Numbered from the stretch's first letter, positions 33,315 to 47,000 are shown. The stretch: 64,000 nucleotides of DNA from Neodontobutis hainanensis (GCA_024349245.1 JALDNG010000039.1:969001-1033000), one strand, 5' to 3'. Program-made: numbers and translations. The notes: generated by a model from the letters alone, not told the origin.

Positions 33315-35464
33315 CTAATATTTGTCTTTTGTCACATGACTATGATTATCTATATTTCATATTTACCAGTTCAATGAAGAAATTCATAGGACACAATTAT
33401 TGATCTTAAAAAGTACAAAGTCCAACATAAGGTGCTAAAAACAAACCGCTATAGGGGTAAAGAGTCAAAAAGAGTTAACAAATTTTGAAATAGTATTGTA
33501 TTTGTATTTGTAAAAGAAGCATTCTTGTGTTATTTCATATATCAGGCTTCTTCACATGGTTATGGTTTCCTCAGGGTACTCCGGTTTCCACTACCACCAA
33601 AACACAATACAATAGTTGATTCCATCTCAGGTCATTTGCCCAGTGACGTTCCCCTTTCTCTCAACATTTCCTGTCTGTCTACACTGACTGTCAAGCAAAG
33701 GCCCTAAAAAGAAAAAAACACTCCACAATCCACAAGCCCAGTCTGAGACCTGAGTTTATCCTGGAGCACCATCTCTCAGGTTGGTCCGGCTTAAACACAT
33801 AGCTGATCTCTAGAGGAAGGTCACTGGCCCGTTTATTCAGTTTATGAATGTGAATAAAAAACAAAGCCATGTTCATGTCTGCAAGGCTTAGAGCAGCAAC
33901 AGCAGGTAAAACACCACTCTACTGTTTTATTGGCCTCAGTTACACTCCTCAAACTGATTTACTGCTCTCAATTCAAACTGCAGTAAATCTGTCTTTACTG
34001 CGAAAAACTCATCTGGTCACATTTGTGAAACTCACTTTATTAAGTCTTTAAGTTGTTCAAATTTTCCAGCAAATGTGACACGACTCTTAAAAGCACTGAA
34101 AGTCTGTGGATAGGGGATATTATCTCTTTCTTTAGTGTGCTCTCAATTTGGAACTTTTTTTTATTGCAAAAGAGACATTCTGTCTGAGATAATAATACCA
34201 TTCTGTAAATAAGAAACATCTTATGTTTGTCCTTTTATTTCCATAATGCAGACTGTTGTTTTGGTGCACACTGACTGTTATGATGACTGTGTATGAATTA
34301 TAGACAAGAGTTGTGTTTAGAGTTGCGTATTTTACTCATGGCAGCAAATCAGGAAGTGAGACCCAGGTGAATTAGCACGCATGGGCATTACGTCACGTCC
34401 GCTGAAACAGAGCGAGAACAAAACCTTCTCATTTAATTGACTATACAGGCCAGAGGTCGCACTAGACTTTCTGTCCTCGTCTATTTTTTATGTGTCATTT
34501 TTAATTTTCATACTTTAATAATACTTATAATGGCTTTTCGTTTTACTCACTCAAAGGGCAGATTATTTGTTTTATTCGGGAACAACAGATTATGTTACAC
34601 AAAAAGTGAAAGGATATTTTGTGCTTGAACTCTAGAGAACTCAATATATTACACAATAGGATTCAAACAAAAATTAACTGAACTGAAGTCCATCGCTGTT
34701 GTTGTACATCCCCTGACAAGCCTGTTACTTCTGTTAGTTTTTCTACAGATTTCGCAGAACATTTTTCCTCCTTCCCACCTCCGCCACGTAAACTCCTGTT
34801 CCCAATGAACAACGACACTCTCTCTTCTTCACCTACTTTCTGCTGCTTAATTGTCCTGTAACAGCTGTCAGTGACTGCTCAGTGTTTTCTGTTTGTCCTC
34901 CTTTATCCTCCACTTCATCATGTTCTCTTTTTTAACTTTTGAAAAAAACTACTCACACACACTTTTTGCAACTGAATGCAGCGACAAAGACGACTTGATT
35001 CAAGATAATTGCTAATTGATATGTACATTTGCCACCAATTAGTCAGAAGTGGGAATTACAATAGATCACCCTCAGAATAACCAGTCAAAATGACCGATGG
35101 CATTTAGATTTTTCCGTCCCTGCACAAAAAAAAACCCGTCAATGAGGAAAATATTCGGTTAATGCGACCTCTGGTACAGGCGTAATCATACTCTCAGGGA
35201 TGAGAGTACACTACACTTGGCTCATCGGAGCTAACCTGCTAACATAATGTTTAAAGCTGTAACCTATTTAAAGCCTTAAAGGTGCATTACGGAAGTTTAA
35301 GAATTTTCTAAATACGAGTGACACTTCAGGTTGGTAGTGGCAGTTGCAGCCTGCTTACTCGTTCTTGTTGCGCAAGCTCGTACACACACATCAACAACCA
35401 GCAGAGACTGCAGCACACACAGCTGCACAATGTTTACAGAGGCAAGAAAAAGTACAAATCTGCA
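33315..35464. other. Unassigned stretch
   Basis: A short fragment of the common fish repeat sits at 33,547-33,600 (CTCAGGGTACTCCGGTTTCC). Otherwise no coding or named element. 35,280-35,440 resembles a MITE start (AGGTGCATTACGGAAG) but its ends are not clear. Confidence 0.35.
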
Positions 35465-36150
35465 AGTTTATCGTTTAATTATTGGCAACAACTAATGCTA
35501 AAGAAATTTCCTTGTGCTTGTTGTCCTCAGAGAAAGAAAATATATTTAACAAATAGGTTTTTGCTTGAAATGGTGGTTTTGTATTTAAAATGTTCTCACA
35601 CATTTATAAAGGAACATTAAATGCATAATATGTAAGATTTCAGCCTCATCCTTTCTTTCAAATCAATAGATTGTAACTAAACATGGATGTCGTCTGTCCA
35701 TTGCCCCCGCATTTTGGCCTTACCCAAAGCCAATAGAATGGCGGTTACATGTGGGCTTTTGAGCTCTTGCTACATAGGAAAAGTTTTCAGATACCCTTCC
35801 TTTAGGGTTGTCACGTAGTAAAAACTTAGCTCTAGAGACCAGAGCCATCTTTTGTACCAGGCTGTAAACATGATTTTTGTACTTGTAAAGTTGTTACTTG
35901 ATTTCTCCTTATATTTTCGCTTTTGGAGCCTGCCCTCTGGTGGACAGCGGTATATCGCTGTATTTTGACTTCCTTACTCAAGGCCCTTTTAAGGGGTTCC
36001 ATGAGAGAGGCTTGGTCAAATCCAGTTTTATTTTTGCTTTACATTAACTCTAGCCTCTTTTTATTTTGTAGCATTTTCCTTTCTTCTCTGATCTGTGTCA
36101 CCCAGAAACATGCCTCCTCATGTACACAAAGGAACAAATACAGAGGCCAA
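35465..36150 (+). repeat. Dispersed repeat Y copy 1, interrupted by repeat X
   Basis: 35,465-35,625 and 36,015-36,150 together match the continuous stretch 62,655-63,020 (blocks AATTATTGGCAACAACTAAT and GTGGTTTTGTATTTAAAATG, then ATTTTGTAGCATTTT). The copy at 62.7 kb has no insert, so the 35,640-36,005 block is an insertion. Confidence 0.7.
35808..35985 (-). repeat. Dispersed repeat X, copy 2
   Basis: Reverse complement of about 7,316-7,493 (GAGCTAAGTTTTTACT, ATATACCGCTATCCACCAG). It lies inside repeat Y. Confidence 0.65.
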
Positions 36151-36195
36151 TCCACACCTTCTATGTTTGCTACTTCTTGTATCATTAAAAACTAC

Positions 36196-36499
36196 TGTTA
36201 TAAGAATTTCTATGTCCTTATATTTATCCAGAGAGACACGTAGACAGAGTATAATTTAACAAGCAATGGCCAGGTTTATTCTTGCAAGAATGAAGCAAAT
36301 CAGACACACAGTAACAATGGTACAGCGGGAGTTTTGCTTAAAGAGGTAAACAAAACATAAGACTTTATACACACAGTGAAGGCCTTGGTGGGAGGCGTAT
36401 CTTCCATACCCCAACCCCCCAAGGCACAAGGCTCCAGGTGCAGAAGTCCCATGACAAGCCATGTCTCTAGTTATGTCTACCTCATGCTTGGATTAGCAT
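36196..36499 (-). mobile_element. Solo LTR, truncated copy
   Basis: The minus-strand copy matches 7,671-8,069 but stops after GATTAGCAT, lacking about 100 bp of its 5' end. The other end (TGTTATAAG on the plus strand) is intact. Confidence 0.75.
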
Positions 36500-37303
36500 T
36501 CACTCCAAATGACTGAAGTTTTGAGGCTTGTCTCTGTGCTGTTTGGTGTATTGTAAGCAAGATACTGTGTGGCATTTGCGTAGTTCTTTTCTTTTAGTTA
36601 CCTTTTCCCACAGATCTTTTGAATTCTTTTGCTTTTCCCATGACTCAGACAGAAACGTCAGTGCAGCTCTGGATGAAAGATACAAGGGTCTGTCAGGAGC
36701 CCAGAAACTCACTGAACTTTTATACACACAGCAGATGACAGGTGAGGATGGTTACCTTCAGTAGCCATTCAAAAGTAATTTGGGTGGTTTCTTTTGTCAG
36801 TATTATTTAAAAAGAGTAAACACAATTGTTTGACAGTAAATGGCTTCACTCAACAACTAACTATGAGTGAAAAAAAGGTTTATGTTATTTTTTATATTCT
36901 CTGAAAAATGGCCCAAAAAAAAAAAAAAGAAATCACAAATTCTGCCAGGGTATGTAAACTTATGAGCACAACTCTAACACCAGAACCCTAACATTAACCT
37001 TGAGGTTGAAATTCCTGTTGAACGATCAAAGAGAGTCCCAAACCGGTGGTTAGGCAGCGCTATGATGAGCATGGAAAACCCTCTAACCATCCTGTGACTG
37101 TTCTCAACCAGGGAGTGCTGGTGGGAAGCGGAACCTGCAAAGACCTTAGAAGCAGTCCATGCCAAACTCTCATGCCACCCCATGCAGTTATGTTCATCCT
37201 GCTCTATTTTAAACTCTCTCTCTTGGCAGGAGGCATGAGTGTGGGGAAGGGGACATAGGTGTGGGGAAAAAACAGACAAGGAAGGAGGAGTGAAGGCAGG
37301 GCA
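36500..37303. other. Unassigned stretch
   Basis: No recognisable gene; an A-run sits at 36,914-36,928. Open frames on both strands lack known domains. Confidence 0.35.
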
Positions 37304-37312
37304 GGATTGCCA

Positions 37313-37655
37313 TAGCCTGGCTCCGCCCTCCTACATACTTCCGCTCAATTTCATTTCGCTTTAGTACTTAGTCTGGGATCGCTGTATATTCTTAGGTTTC
37401 CAGAAATCAATTTTTTGTAGGACCAATCAGCGAACAGAGGGAGTGACTTGTTGTTTCCGGTCGGTTTCGGCGCATGACATACGTCACGACCACACGTTAG
37501 CGATTGGCTATGGCAGATCCTGTGACTCTGGGCAGATCCAATAGTTTTAAACTTCAACAGAGTTCCCGCATACAAGGAAGTAAACGCTTGTCAATGGAGC
37601 GAGGCCAGACTCTCTGTACAAATGAAATGTACGAGAGTCTGGTAGAACCAGGCTA
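37313..37655. mobile_element. Short TIR element with 9-bp target duplication
   Basis: A 343-bp segment begins TAGCCTGG and ends CCAGGCTA, between perfect 9-bp direct repeats GGATTGCCA (37,304-37,312 and 37,656-37,664). There is no open frame of note. The family is uncertain: 9-bp duplications fit Mutator-like or related groups better than hAT (8 bp). Confidence 0.75.
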
Positions 37656-37936
37656 GGATTGCCAGATCTTACTACAGAATTGGGTAGCTTTTTAAGTGTT
37701 TCTGCGGCTGAGATAAATTGAACGCGGGTTGTGCTTGGCCAGGGCTATATATAGTTCAAATCAGAATTTATCAGAATAAACGCTGAATGCCAGTATTTAA
37801 ACCACAATTTTTCCCATCAAATATGAAATCAGGGTAAGTAAATGCATACCACACACGTCCCCACACAGACTCCCTACCACGCTAATGTGAGAGCTGCGCA
37901 GACCACACCAATCAAGAAGAAGTCTCTGACAACAAC

Positions 37937-38193
37937 TCAAGAAGGAGGAGAGCAGGAGCTGGAGCTGTCAGTGAGGAGGACAGACTGCTGCAGGACAACA
38001 GAGGCAGGTAGGTCATATATTTACAGACAGGATCACACACTCTAATAAACCTCTGGAATATAAACAATGCTGGTTGTTCCATTTTCAGGCACAGTTACAG
38101 CTGCTGTCGCAAGAGGAGGAGGAGGATGAAGTTCTCCAGATGGTTGTAACTCGTCTGCCAGGGTTTTTTCTGGATGTGATGAACAACAGATGA
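37937..38193 (+). repeat. Exon-like repeat W, copy 2
   Basis: Matches the reverse complement of 26,729-26,907. A possible 81-bp intron (38,008-38,088, GTAGGT...TTTTCAG) separates a Gln/Glu-rich segment from a frame reading LSQEEEEDEVLQMVV and ending in TGA at 38,191-38,193. I do not recognise the protein. It may be a fragment of a transposon-borne or former host gene. Confidence 0.45.
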
Positions 38194-38422
38194 GCCACAC
38201 CAGAACCAGCCGAACCAAACAAGCCTCGTGGTGCTCCTGCCTGAACTGCAGAGTCATGTAAACAGATCTAGAACACACCTGGTGTTTTTTTAACTGCACA
38301 GTTTATACAGATATATAATTATAGATTGTTTCCTGCAAATCTTTACAATAAAGAAGTGTTGCATTGCTCCACAGTCTCGTTTTGTTGCTGCCCTTGGTTT
38401 GTGTGGACGAGTCATGTTCTAG

Positions 38423-38447
38423 AGAGAGAGAGAGAGAGAGAGAGAGA
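38423..38447. repeat. (GA)n microsatellite
   Basis: About twelve GA units, uninterrupted. Confidence 0.9.
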
Positions 38448-41400
38448 AAACAAGAGAAAGAATTAGTTTTGGTGTCATTTTGTAATAACATTAATATTAT
38501 TACTTATTTATGGCATATATCACACAGACATACAGATAGTGTTTGAGAGGTAACAAACATGTCAACAGCAGTGTAGATAAGTGCACCTAGAAATTATTGA
38601 GTAAAGCTGATTAATAACAAAGCCAGACTTGCTGCATGAGACCTAAACATAATGGTTCCTGTGACAGTGACATTATTTGATCTTAAAAGTTACATAGTCC
38701 CATTGAGATGATGCATTGTAAACCTTGTCTTTGACAAAAGCTTAATAAACGCCTCATTTGTTTACAGTAGATTAAATAAATTTGGAAAGTAGGCTATGTA
38801 AGAGAGGCATAAGATATGTAAAAGACCCACCAAAGCAGCAGGTGATCTATGTGCAGAAAAGTAGCCTGCAGAACACTTTTACCCAATTAATCTGCAATGC
38901 TGTGTAACAATGATTTCCACCTGTATTTTCAGTGACATGCAACACAAGAAAAGCTGTGTTGCTGACCAAATACTCAATTAATTGAACCAAATAATCGATG
39001 GATTACACAATTACTAAAAAAAATGAATAGCTGCAGCACTAATACAAACAGGTCACACAGCATTAAAAACAGATAAGGTTACAGCAGAAAAGACACAGTC
39101 ATCATTGTGAATTCAGATGGATGCCTATGGATTTACATCATGTAAAATAATGACTGTACCAAAGCTTCTGATTTGCTGCATCTGACAGAGATCTAGTGCC
39201 ATCACAGTTTTATGGAAGCCAACAGACTTGTGTGGCGTTAGGACAAGTCCAGCGTGAGCATTACAATCGTTTCTGTGTTCCCTCAGGCTTTTGAGCAGTC
39301 TGCTCCCTCTCAGTCCTTCTCTCTCGATTTTATCCTGCACACACTAGACCTGTTCAATCTTTATTTTCCCCTGAGACAAATATGCTTTGCAGACAGGGTT
39401 AACAATAAAAGGATGAAAAAGAAATAGACTATAAAAACTGAGTGAGAATGCCATAAAGAGTGTGAGCACACATCCTTCCAGAAAGGCAGATGGAGCTGAT
39501 CGGACCTGCAGGAGTCACTGGCTGAATACAGTGCAATAAAAGGCTGCAATCCTCAGAGCAGCAGCTGGACTCATAGGTGAGCTCGTGCTGCTGACTGACA
39601 ATAAAGTGCACTTAAAGAGTACATTTTACCAAAAATTACGAGGGCATATTCCTTAGCTGTTCAATCAGCCCAAGCCTAACCAGCAGCAAACGGGCATTTA
39701 ACCAAGGCTAATGTAATTCTCATCCAGGACTGAACTTGGATTTAATCCACAATTAACAATAATGTCTGCAGAACATATGCTAGAAATGAACCATTCACTG
39801 GTCCACCCGCAAACTTTTTCCCCCTAATGTGGCATGGTGGCAGGGTGGTTAGCACTCCTGCCTCACAGCAAGAAGGTCCTGGGTGATTTAGGTTTAGTTA
39901 ATAAATTTGCTGTGCAAAAGAATTCAGCATACTTGATTATTGATTTGACTGATTTCTTTAGTTTGGCGAAAGGTAACATGTTGAGTTGGCTTTTTTTGTT
40001 TAAAAAGATTTTTAATTTGGCTAGATTTTTAGAAAAGGCTTGGGTACTATGATTTATTTTATTATGTCATTTACAAAAGTTGTACTTGTTAATGTGACGG
40101 TCATATTCACATATTGTGATGTAAGTCCATGTAGGCTGGCCACAAAAGTGCATGTGACTTAACTGAAATATTCATTCATTCAGTGCAATTCTTTAACATT
40201 GAGGCTCAATGTTAAAGAAGTTACTTTAACCCTTTACTAATAATGTGAAAGAGAGTAAGTCCGTGTGTGTGAGACTGGGAGTACAACCTTTTAGAAGCTA
40301 GCTTTGTCTTATGGAAAACGTACAACATTTAGAATGTTTTCTATTATCTGAACAAGGAGTAAATTACTTAAAAAAAACTTGTCATTTTCTTTTTTTAGTT
40401 CCATCTTTTCCAAAGCCGAACACTCTATTGTAACCCCTGGGACCCAAGGCCGAGACATCCCCAAAGTGGTAGAGTGCGGTGTGTTTTCAGTGTATACTTT
40501 ATGCCCTTTTTGGTGGAAATGCACACATACTGACCTGCACCACACCGCTCTAGTGGAAACAAGGCTTTTGTGTGATGGTGAGATGTACAGGAGAGGAAGT
40601 GGTTTGTCTACAGTAGGATGTGCTTTTGTTTTCCACTTCTATCCACAGAATGAGACTTTTATTTTGTGGCACTTCAGCAGCAGGCAACCCTCTGGGGAGT
40701 AAGACCCTGCACAACAGAAGAGGGCTGTTTTGCAGTGACAGGAAGCAGCTGACAATGGTTCACCTGTTCAGAGGTCAGCAGTCCAGAGAAGGTGCAGTGC
40801 TTCGTCCTTGAAAACAGGAGGTGTGGTCTGCTGTTGCTAAAACTTGAAGATCTGCTTAGTTACATTAATAAGTAAAGACCAGTCTTCAGGGCAGTCATGA
40901 ATGTGATTGTGTTGGGCAGATAACATGCATGCCCTCTGTACAAAATCAATGCCTGTATGAAGAAAAAGAAAAAAATGCAGTTATCAAGCAGATACTGTAG
41001 TGATTATTTAGACTGCCGCTCCTCGCCAGCAAACATCCAGCGGGGAATGGGAGTGGAGGAAAAAGAAGAAAATTAAGAGAGAAAGTTAGCTGTGGGCAAT
41101 ATTAGCACTTCTGTTGTTTTTAAAATTTCGCCTTCAGCTATGTGTCAATATAGGTTATTCTTCACACAACAGCAGCGCAAAGCCCAGTGAGCCGCGCAGT
41201 GGAAGAGCGCAACTGAACAAATATCTGACGGAGATGGAACAAGGACAGATTTCAGCCAAAATAAAAGCACCAGAATGACGCTCCTGACAATGCACGTGTC
41301 CATGCAGATTAACAATACAAAACAGTTATTTGACATAACTAGGATACTTTGTTAACCTTGCGCTGCTGGATTCCAAAATCGGGTAAATCCATCTAGCATC

Positions 41401-41461
41401 GCACCAAGCCAACTGTTCGCGTCAAAACATGGGCTCATCGGCCTCTTGTGACCAACAAACA
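38448..41461. other. Unassigned stretch
   Basis: No recognisable gene or complete repeat. 39,835-39,885 holds GTGGTTAGCACTCCTGCC, a fragment of the fish repeat noted at 9,966. Confidence 0.35.
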
Positions 41462-41469
41462 GGAAGCGG

Positions 41470-42277
41470 ACTGCGGTCAAGCCATCCCCGTTTCGCAAAA
41501 CACCAGTCAAGCCAGCCCCGTCTTTATTTCGGAGTGCTCCCGTATTAGATGTTTTACGGTAGGTTAACGCAAAAAAAAAAAAAAAAAAAAAAGTGCTCTC
41601 CAGGAAATTTCAGAAGAATCTGATGTAGCATTCCAAAATAAAAGAATTCATAATTTTCAATTAGTAATTGGCAATTAGTCATTTTCTATAAAATCAAATC
41701 TAATGTTGGTCAATTTATTAAGAAAATTATGAATTTTTAGGAGGCTTTTATTTTGGAATGCTATATCAGATTCTTCTGAAATTTTCTGGAGAGCACCAGG
41801 AGGTCCTCTGCTACTCACCAGAAGTGGAATGACTCTTTGGCAGCTGCAAGTTTACTTTTAATCAATAAAATAAATTTGGTGTAAAAAAATCAGAATTATC
41901 AGGGGGCTTTTATTTTGTAATTCTGCATTAGACTGTTCCTAAATTACATGCTTTAATATTATTTTGACATTTATTTGAAATTTAACAAAAACATTGTTGT
42001 ATCATTGCAACATCAAAGTTAACGTTTCAAAACTGAATTGATTATTGAGTTTGTGAATTATATATATTTATGATTTAAAAAAAAGTATATTGACTGTCAT
42101 AAGAGACGCAGCTACCGAGAGTTGAAAATGTAAAAAACGAACATTGATCAGTTCGGGAGGACGTCTAGGCGCTGTTTCCTTGCATTACCATAAAACATCT
42201 AATACGGGAGCACTCCGAAATAAAGACGGGGCTGGCTTGACTGGTGTTTTGCGAAACGGGGATGGCTTGACCGCAGT
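41470..42277. mobile_element. Non-autonomous TIR element with 91-bp inverted repeats
   Basis: The terminal 91 bp (41,470-41,560 and 42,187-42,277) are inverted copies with one mismatch, beginning ACTGCGGTCAAGCC. The flanking octamers GGAAGCGG and GGAAGATG agree at 6 of 8 positions, suggesting a decayed 8-bp duplication. There is no open frame. A smaller foldback lies inside it. Confidence 0.85.
41593..41796. mobile_element. Foldback element nested in the 41.5-kb TIR element
   Basis: About 65-bp arms starting GTGCTCTCC and ending GGAGAGCAC enclose a short AT-rich loop. Part of one arm recurs at 41,885-41,945, so a second decayed copy may be present. It follows an A-run at 41,571-41,592. Confidence 0.75.
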
Positions 42278-42689
<412 letters not shown>

Positions 42690-42891
42690 TTTAAATAAAT
42701 GAGGAACTTTTACAAAGACAGTGGTAACTGGACCAGGTTCTAGAAGCATCTATTTTCTGTTCCGTGAGCACATCCACCTAATCACAGCAGGACAATAAAC
42801 ACTGCGTTAACCTCAAAAAGAGAACGGAAGAAGTAAACCATGTTTGGACTGAGCTGCTGGACAACGCAGACTGACGGCGCGTGCAGTTACC

Positions 42892-43708
42892 TATGGCAAG
42901 CCAAAAGGGCCAAAATACGTCCTTTTTAAATCGCGTTTTACTTTAAAACGCCGCAAAAAATGCCATTAAACCCGAAAAACGCACGTAAAAAGCGGCGTTT
43001 AAACTGCCAAAGCGCCGTAAAAAGCGTGCCACGCCGTTTTCCATTGTCCCCGAACGCCGCTTTACGTTTACGCCGTCATGCGTTGCAATGCCCCCTAGCG
43101 GATTTTACGTGACACGCCGTTGCACGTTTAAAGCGTGCCATCGCGCAAATAACGTGCCATGGTGTTCTGTTTATTTTATGATAATGAACCCCACCCTAAA
43201 ATTTTAGCAGCCACTAAGTTTGAAGGCAGTTCACCCAATGAGCACATAGCTCAAGCAGACATGGCTGGGTGATCACTGATCCCAAGTAAATGATGCCAGT
43301 CCATCACGTTAGTTACAGTATTAATACACCTGTTTTTCTTTTTTCTTCCCCTCTTTATAAATGTGAATATCCTATTGCATTGATAACTTGTAATCTAAGT
43401 TATTTTACATAATCACCTTTGTGAGTCAAGGTTTTTTGTAAGCCTAGTAGCAATAAAGCATAACTCTAACCTGCAGTGGGTTTGGAGAAATGGAAGGGTT
43501 GCTGCAAATACTATAGTTTTGACCTTATAATTGTGAGTTCCCATTCTATTTGTACAGAATACCTTCATACTGTATATGCCTATACGCTGTATTTGGACAG
43601 GTTGATGTAGTTACCATTTGATAACAGCGGGTGGCAACACAAAAGCATTCATTCGCAGACAAAACTTAAGCTTCAAGTCACCAGTGTGTGACTGACTGGA
43701 ATACACTA
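42892..43708 (+). repeat. Left terminal inverted repeat, 817 bp
   Basis: The inverted counterpart is 53,600-54,490. The outer 160 bp differ at only about four positions from the other end. The first 230 bp are rich in the hexamer ACGCCG or its complement (42,948, 42,993, 43,031, 43,054, 43,070, 43,114), plausible transposase-binding sites. Confidence 0.92.
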
Positions 43709-44029
43709 AATTGTAGGCTTACCCCCCCCCCAAAAAAAAATAAAAAAATAAAAAATAAATTACTCACAAGCCAAACTTAACAAAATCCCCAAAAATATTT
43801 GATTATTTTTTTATAGATGTATATTAGGTATTTATATATAGGTTAAATGTTTGCAGTGGCTTGTATATAGCTATGCACAATAAACTGTATATTTAAAACC
43901 TGCTTCTTTCAATACAGTGAAACTAATATAATAACTTGCACAAGATTTAAATTGAATAAACTCCTTTACTGAAAACAAAACCATAACAAATTTTATTCCA
44001 AAATTTAACAAAACTTTAACATTAACTGT
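43709..44029. other. 3' flank of the HECT gene
   Basis: AT-rich with a C-run and A-rich microsatellite at 43,724-43,760. It contains the polyadenylation signal for the leftward gene. Confidence 0.5.
43992..43997 (-). terminator. Polyadenylation signal of the HECT gene
   Basis: AATAAA on the minus strand, 33 bases beyond the stop codon of the HECT gene. Confidence 0.6.
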
Positions 44030-47000
44030 TTATATTTTTCCAAAGCCATATGAACCCCTAATTGCCAGATCCATTAGCTCCTTAAATTGGTCTTCTTCTT
44101 GGACACCTCGAGGAAGATATAGTGTGAGGCTGCAGGTAGACGAAAACGGAATACGTCTGGTTCCTGGCTCCTGGTCATAAAAGTCTATTTTTAATTGGTC
44201 CATGAATCCCAGAGGAGGTACAGTGTCAGCACCAGTTGTAAATATGAGGACATCCTCAAATTGGATGTCCAATTCCCCCTCTGTTAAAATTGAAACATTA
44301 ATTACATTTTATTCCATAATTAAATGTGACAATTGGTCTAGGAAAGACAATTACCTTGTATGGCCATCAGCCACCATCCCCAGAGGAACATAGTCTCCTC
44401 CTCCATTTCCCTCCTGTTGCTGCCTGCAGGACTCCAGTTAATTTTAAAGAGGCTCTGGAGGGTTGTCCTTGTAAGTTTTTCCTCTGCCTTTGTAAATACT
44501 GGGACAAACTGCCTCCAGAATCTTATAACTAACTGGCCAAAGGAGCCACATGCATCCATGCCACTCAAAAATTGTTGTGCCATGCTTGCAACCATAAAAA
44601 CAAAAAAACAAAAAACAAAAACATAGTTCAGTTAGTAGAAATTTGAACTTTAAACTAATAAAATGTGGAAATTATATTAGAAAACTGATTTAAAAAATCT
44701 TACCGATGATGCAGAAAGTATGAGATTATATTGTATTGAATTTGTCCCAGGTCACTCAAGTTAGCAGCATAAATATTGGGAACCCCACAGTTTGCCACCC
44801 AGTCCCCAATCTTTTCCTTAGTGGCAAGCAATTCCTCTTCATTTTGGCACTCTTTAAGCTGAAAATACAAAGACAGTAATAAAAACTTAGTTCTCAGACC
44901 ATTTAAAATTTTAAAGCTAGTGAGTCCTGTTTCCCCATTTTTTTTTTTACCTGTTGGATGTTTTCCCTGACCTCCAAGTCAGGAAAAATTTCAACCTCCA
45001 CTTGACTTAAGTCAGGCTTTTGGCCACAAAGCAGCTCAAATGCTGCACGGTTGAGGCTCCTTGGTCCCGGTCCATTGTGCATAATGGACCATGCAGTTAT
45101 TTTCCCGGCTGTATAGAAGCGATTGTTTGCCAGTGCCCGCAGATCGTTAGCAAAAATCAAGTCCCCAGGTCTTCCCTCAAATATGCCAAATGACATTAAA
45201 AAATTCTGTATGAGTAGTCTGCAAAAATGTCAAGAGAACATAATTATAGACAGACATTATCACAAGTTAAATAATCAAAAGTTAAATGATTATCAATAGA
45301 CAACATACCTAAAAAACTCTCTTCTTGGACCTCCGTAGTCCTCAGCCTCTTCTCCTACAAATTCAATTGAAGGCGTTTTGTGCCATGCAAAGTAATTTTT
45401 CCCCAATGCCATGCAGGCACTCTGCAAGACATTTTTTCTTCTGGCAATCACTGCCACTGAGCTGGCATCAGTATTGTTCTGTCTAAAGGTCTGGATGACT
45501 TCTTCCAGGGTCACATTTTCCTGAAAAAAGATAAATTACTTTAAGATGTACATTACATACACAGTTAATGTCACGGCGGATGGCCCAAGAGCAGAAAGAC
45601 CCCCAATGCATTACCCCAGACACAGGAAAAGCATTAACAAAAGATTTTTTTTTTCTTATGCGACAAAAATGAACTGAGAAACAGGTCCTTGCAGATATAA
45701 TCCAGGTTAACAAAATACAAGGCAAACGCAGACAAGGAATACTTACAAAGCCTAGGCCCACAGAACATACTAACAGAGGGAAAGAAGATGACCTGGCACA
45801 GAGCAAACAGATAAACAGGTTTAAATAGACAGAGAGAACAAGGAATAGGTGAAACATATTAGGGCGGAGCAGGTAATCACACAGGAGGGAAAGACACAAG
45901 GCAGGAAGTCAAGCACAGACACAGACAGGGGCAAGACATATCAAAATAAAACCCGTGAACTAAAATACAAACTTGAAACCAAACTCAGATACAATAACTA
46001 ACTAAGAAACTACAAAGAACATTACATAAGAACTAAAACTTAAAACACAAACCAAAAAAAGATACTGAAAAACATGAATCCTGACAGTTAATGGTGAACT
46101 GGTACAGTAAATCTTCTGTAACTCTATACCTCTGGATCACTTCTGGGTGGTGACGACAGCAGAATCTCCTCAATGTCCGAGCCTTCGGAGCCCGAGTATA
46201 TGTAGATGTTATCACTATTAAATACAATAAAAATAAACAATGAAAATTATTATAAGTGTTGATAATGAACCACCTTATTGCACAAGAAAGCCAATCTAAA
46301 CAGCCCATTTAATGACTTGCCAGTTGAGAACACTTGCCTGGTGGACGCCTGGGGAGTATTTGTATCTTGAGGGACGTCAGTTGTATTTTCCTCACTGTAA
46401 TGCAAGTTATTGTTATTATATATATACACACATTTCTTTTTTTTTTAACAACCCAATTGTCTAAATCTTTAAATAAACTCAACCGTTTACAGTACAAACC
46501 TGGTTGTTGGTTCTGAAAGCTCAGGTACTCCCTCCTCACTGGATGAGGTTATCTGAAATCAAGGGAACATAGCCTATATTACCGCTGCAAAGATTCTAAC
46601 AATCAGGCAAAATTAGAATCATCTATATTGATAGAATATAGCAGTAGTTGTCAAAAAATATACAATTATATTAATTAAGTGACAAAAGTACTTTTCCAGT
46701 ATTTTCCTCAGTATTGATAGGAATAATGTTTTGCATACCTTTGGCCGCAGATACAAAGCTGAACGACCCAGGGCGTTTGTTTGGTGAATCTCCATTGGGG
46801 TGGATTCACGCAATACAATTACAGCTCGTAGCCGATTCACTCGACACAGCTCAAAATCGTTGGGCACATTCTCCACGGAATTACGTAGAGCTTGTCTGAA
46901 TTCGTCAGTGTTTAAATGTAGGGGAACCACTACCCGACAGGAAGGAGTGCCATCTGTGAATAGATTTGAGTAATAGCATTGTCTTAGACAAGTAAAAGTA

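Noticed and set aside
36974..37279. 101-codon minus-strand open frame
   Set aside because: No recognisable domain, and nothing in its surroundings supports a gene.
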